Positions 5,899-6,062 of a stretch of 6,062 nucleotides of DNA are shown one piece after another. Below the pieces are notes generated by a model, which had not been told where the DNA came from, made no database searches, and saw only the letters and a list, made by a program, of their open reading frames with translations. Numbering within the stretch: position 1 is the stretch's first letter; the number at the start of each line of letters is the position of its first letter. This stretch comes from Candidatus Thiosymbion ectosymbiont of Robbea hypermnestra. Its GTDB lineage: Bacteria > Pseudomonadota > Gammaproteobacteria > Chromatiales > Chromatiaceae. Made by a program: the position numbers and the translations under genes. The stretch covers positions 1 through 6,062 of the forward strand of contig JAIZWN010000557.1 in assembly GCA_020443945.1 (NCBI GenBank). The letters run 5' to 3'.

Positions 5899-5946
5899 GG
5901 CACTAGGGGGCGCTCTCAATTAACCGAATCCCCCGAAAATCATATG
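5899..5946 (+). repeat. Direct repeat copy 2, right of the twin palindrome
   Basis: This is the second copy of the 5732 repeat, beginning GGCACTAGGGGGCGCTCTC and continuing to a matching AAAATCA at 5937-5943. An open minus-strand frame entering from the right edge of the window ends in this repeat at a TAG (5903-5905). Confidence 0.65.
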
Positions 5947-6062
5947 CAGCAAATCCATACACTTGTCGGTGGGTCACCGCCTTCAGTGTTCTCACACCAA
6001 GCCACGAAGAATGCTGCCGTGGTCTCGGACGGCTCTTGGCGTTGCCGGTGCCACCGCACCGT
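5947..6062. other. Unassigned right end of the window
   Basis: I recognise nothing here. On the plus strand a frame from ATG 5944 is open to the edge (MQQIHTLVGGSPPSVF...). On the minus strand a frame of 52 codons enters from the edge and stops at 5903 (ending YGFAAYDFRGIRLIESAP). Neither has recognisable motifs. The minus-strand frame could be the end of a transposase whose terminal repeat is copy 2, but the sequence shown cannot decide it. Confidence 0.2.

Overview
The window looks like a stretch of GC-rich proteobacterial chromosome. The best guess is a gammaproteobacterium of the Chromatiales type. This rests on the close match of the transporter to the AapQ/AapM/AapP family, on the YgfX-family membrane protein (a gammaproteobacterial marker), and on several kinds of short dispersed repeats that crowd the intergenic DNA. 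The assignment is an inference; no rRNA or other lineage marker is present.

Layout. Positions 1-530 hold no convincing gene. They contain a dispersed repeat (about 72-272) and a twin palindromic REP-like element (306-382). Next come three co-directional genes: aapQ (about 531-1697), aapM (1747-2850) and aapP (2905-3666). They encode the two membrane subunits and the ATPase of a polar (general L-) amino acid ABC importer. The periplasmic binding protein gene aapJ is not in the window. Between aapP and the next gene (3667-4013) lies a 275-bp MITE-like element with 27-bp terminal inverted repeats (3679-3953). It is followed by a short tract with three GATCACC half-sites. A second co-directional group follows: pncC (4014-4508, NMN deamidase of the CinA C-terminal family), thpR (4501-5016, RNA 2',3'-cyclic phosphodiesterase, overlapping pncC by 8 bp) and a ygfX-like gene (5078-5539). 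The last 520 bp carry an inverted, shorter copy of the left-hand dispersed repeat (5544-5643). Beyond it are a second twin palindrome (5788-5868) and a pair of direct repeats that bracket it (5732-5780 and 5899-5946). The final ~115 bp have no assignable content.

How it works together. AapQ and AapM form the inner-membrane channel and AapP drives it by ATP hydrolysis, importing amino acids delivered by a binding protein encoded elsewhere. PncC recycles NMN to nicotinate mononucleotide for NAD synthesis, ThpR acts on RNA termini, and the YgfX-like protein sits in the inner membrane. The two gene groups show no obvious functional link.

I see no new multi-gene system here: all six genes belong to known families. 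The less ordinary content is in the repeats: four different repeat types occupy every large intergenic gap, and one pair lies inverted around the whole 5.3-kb gene block.
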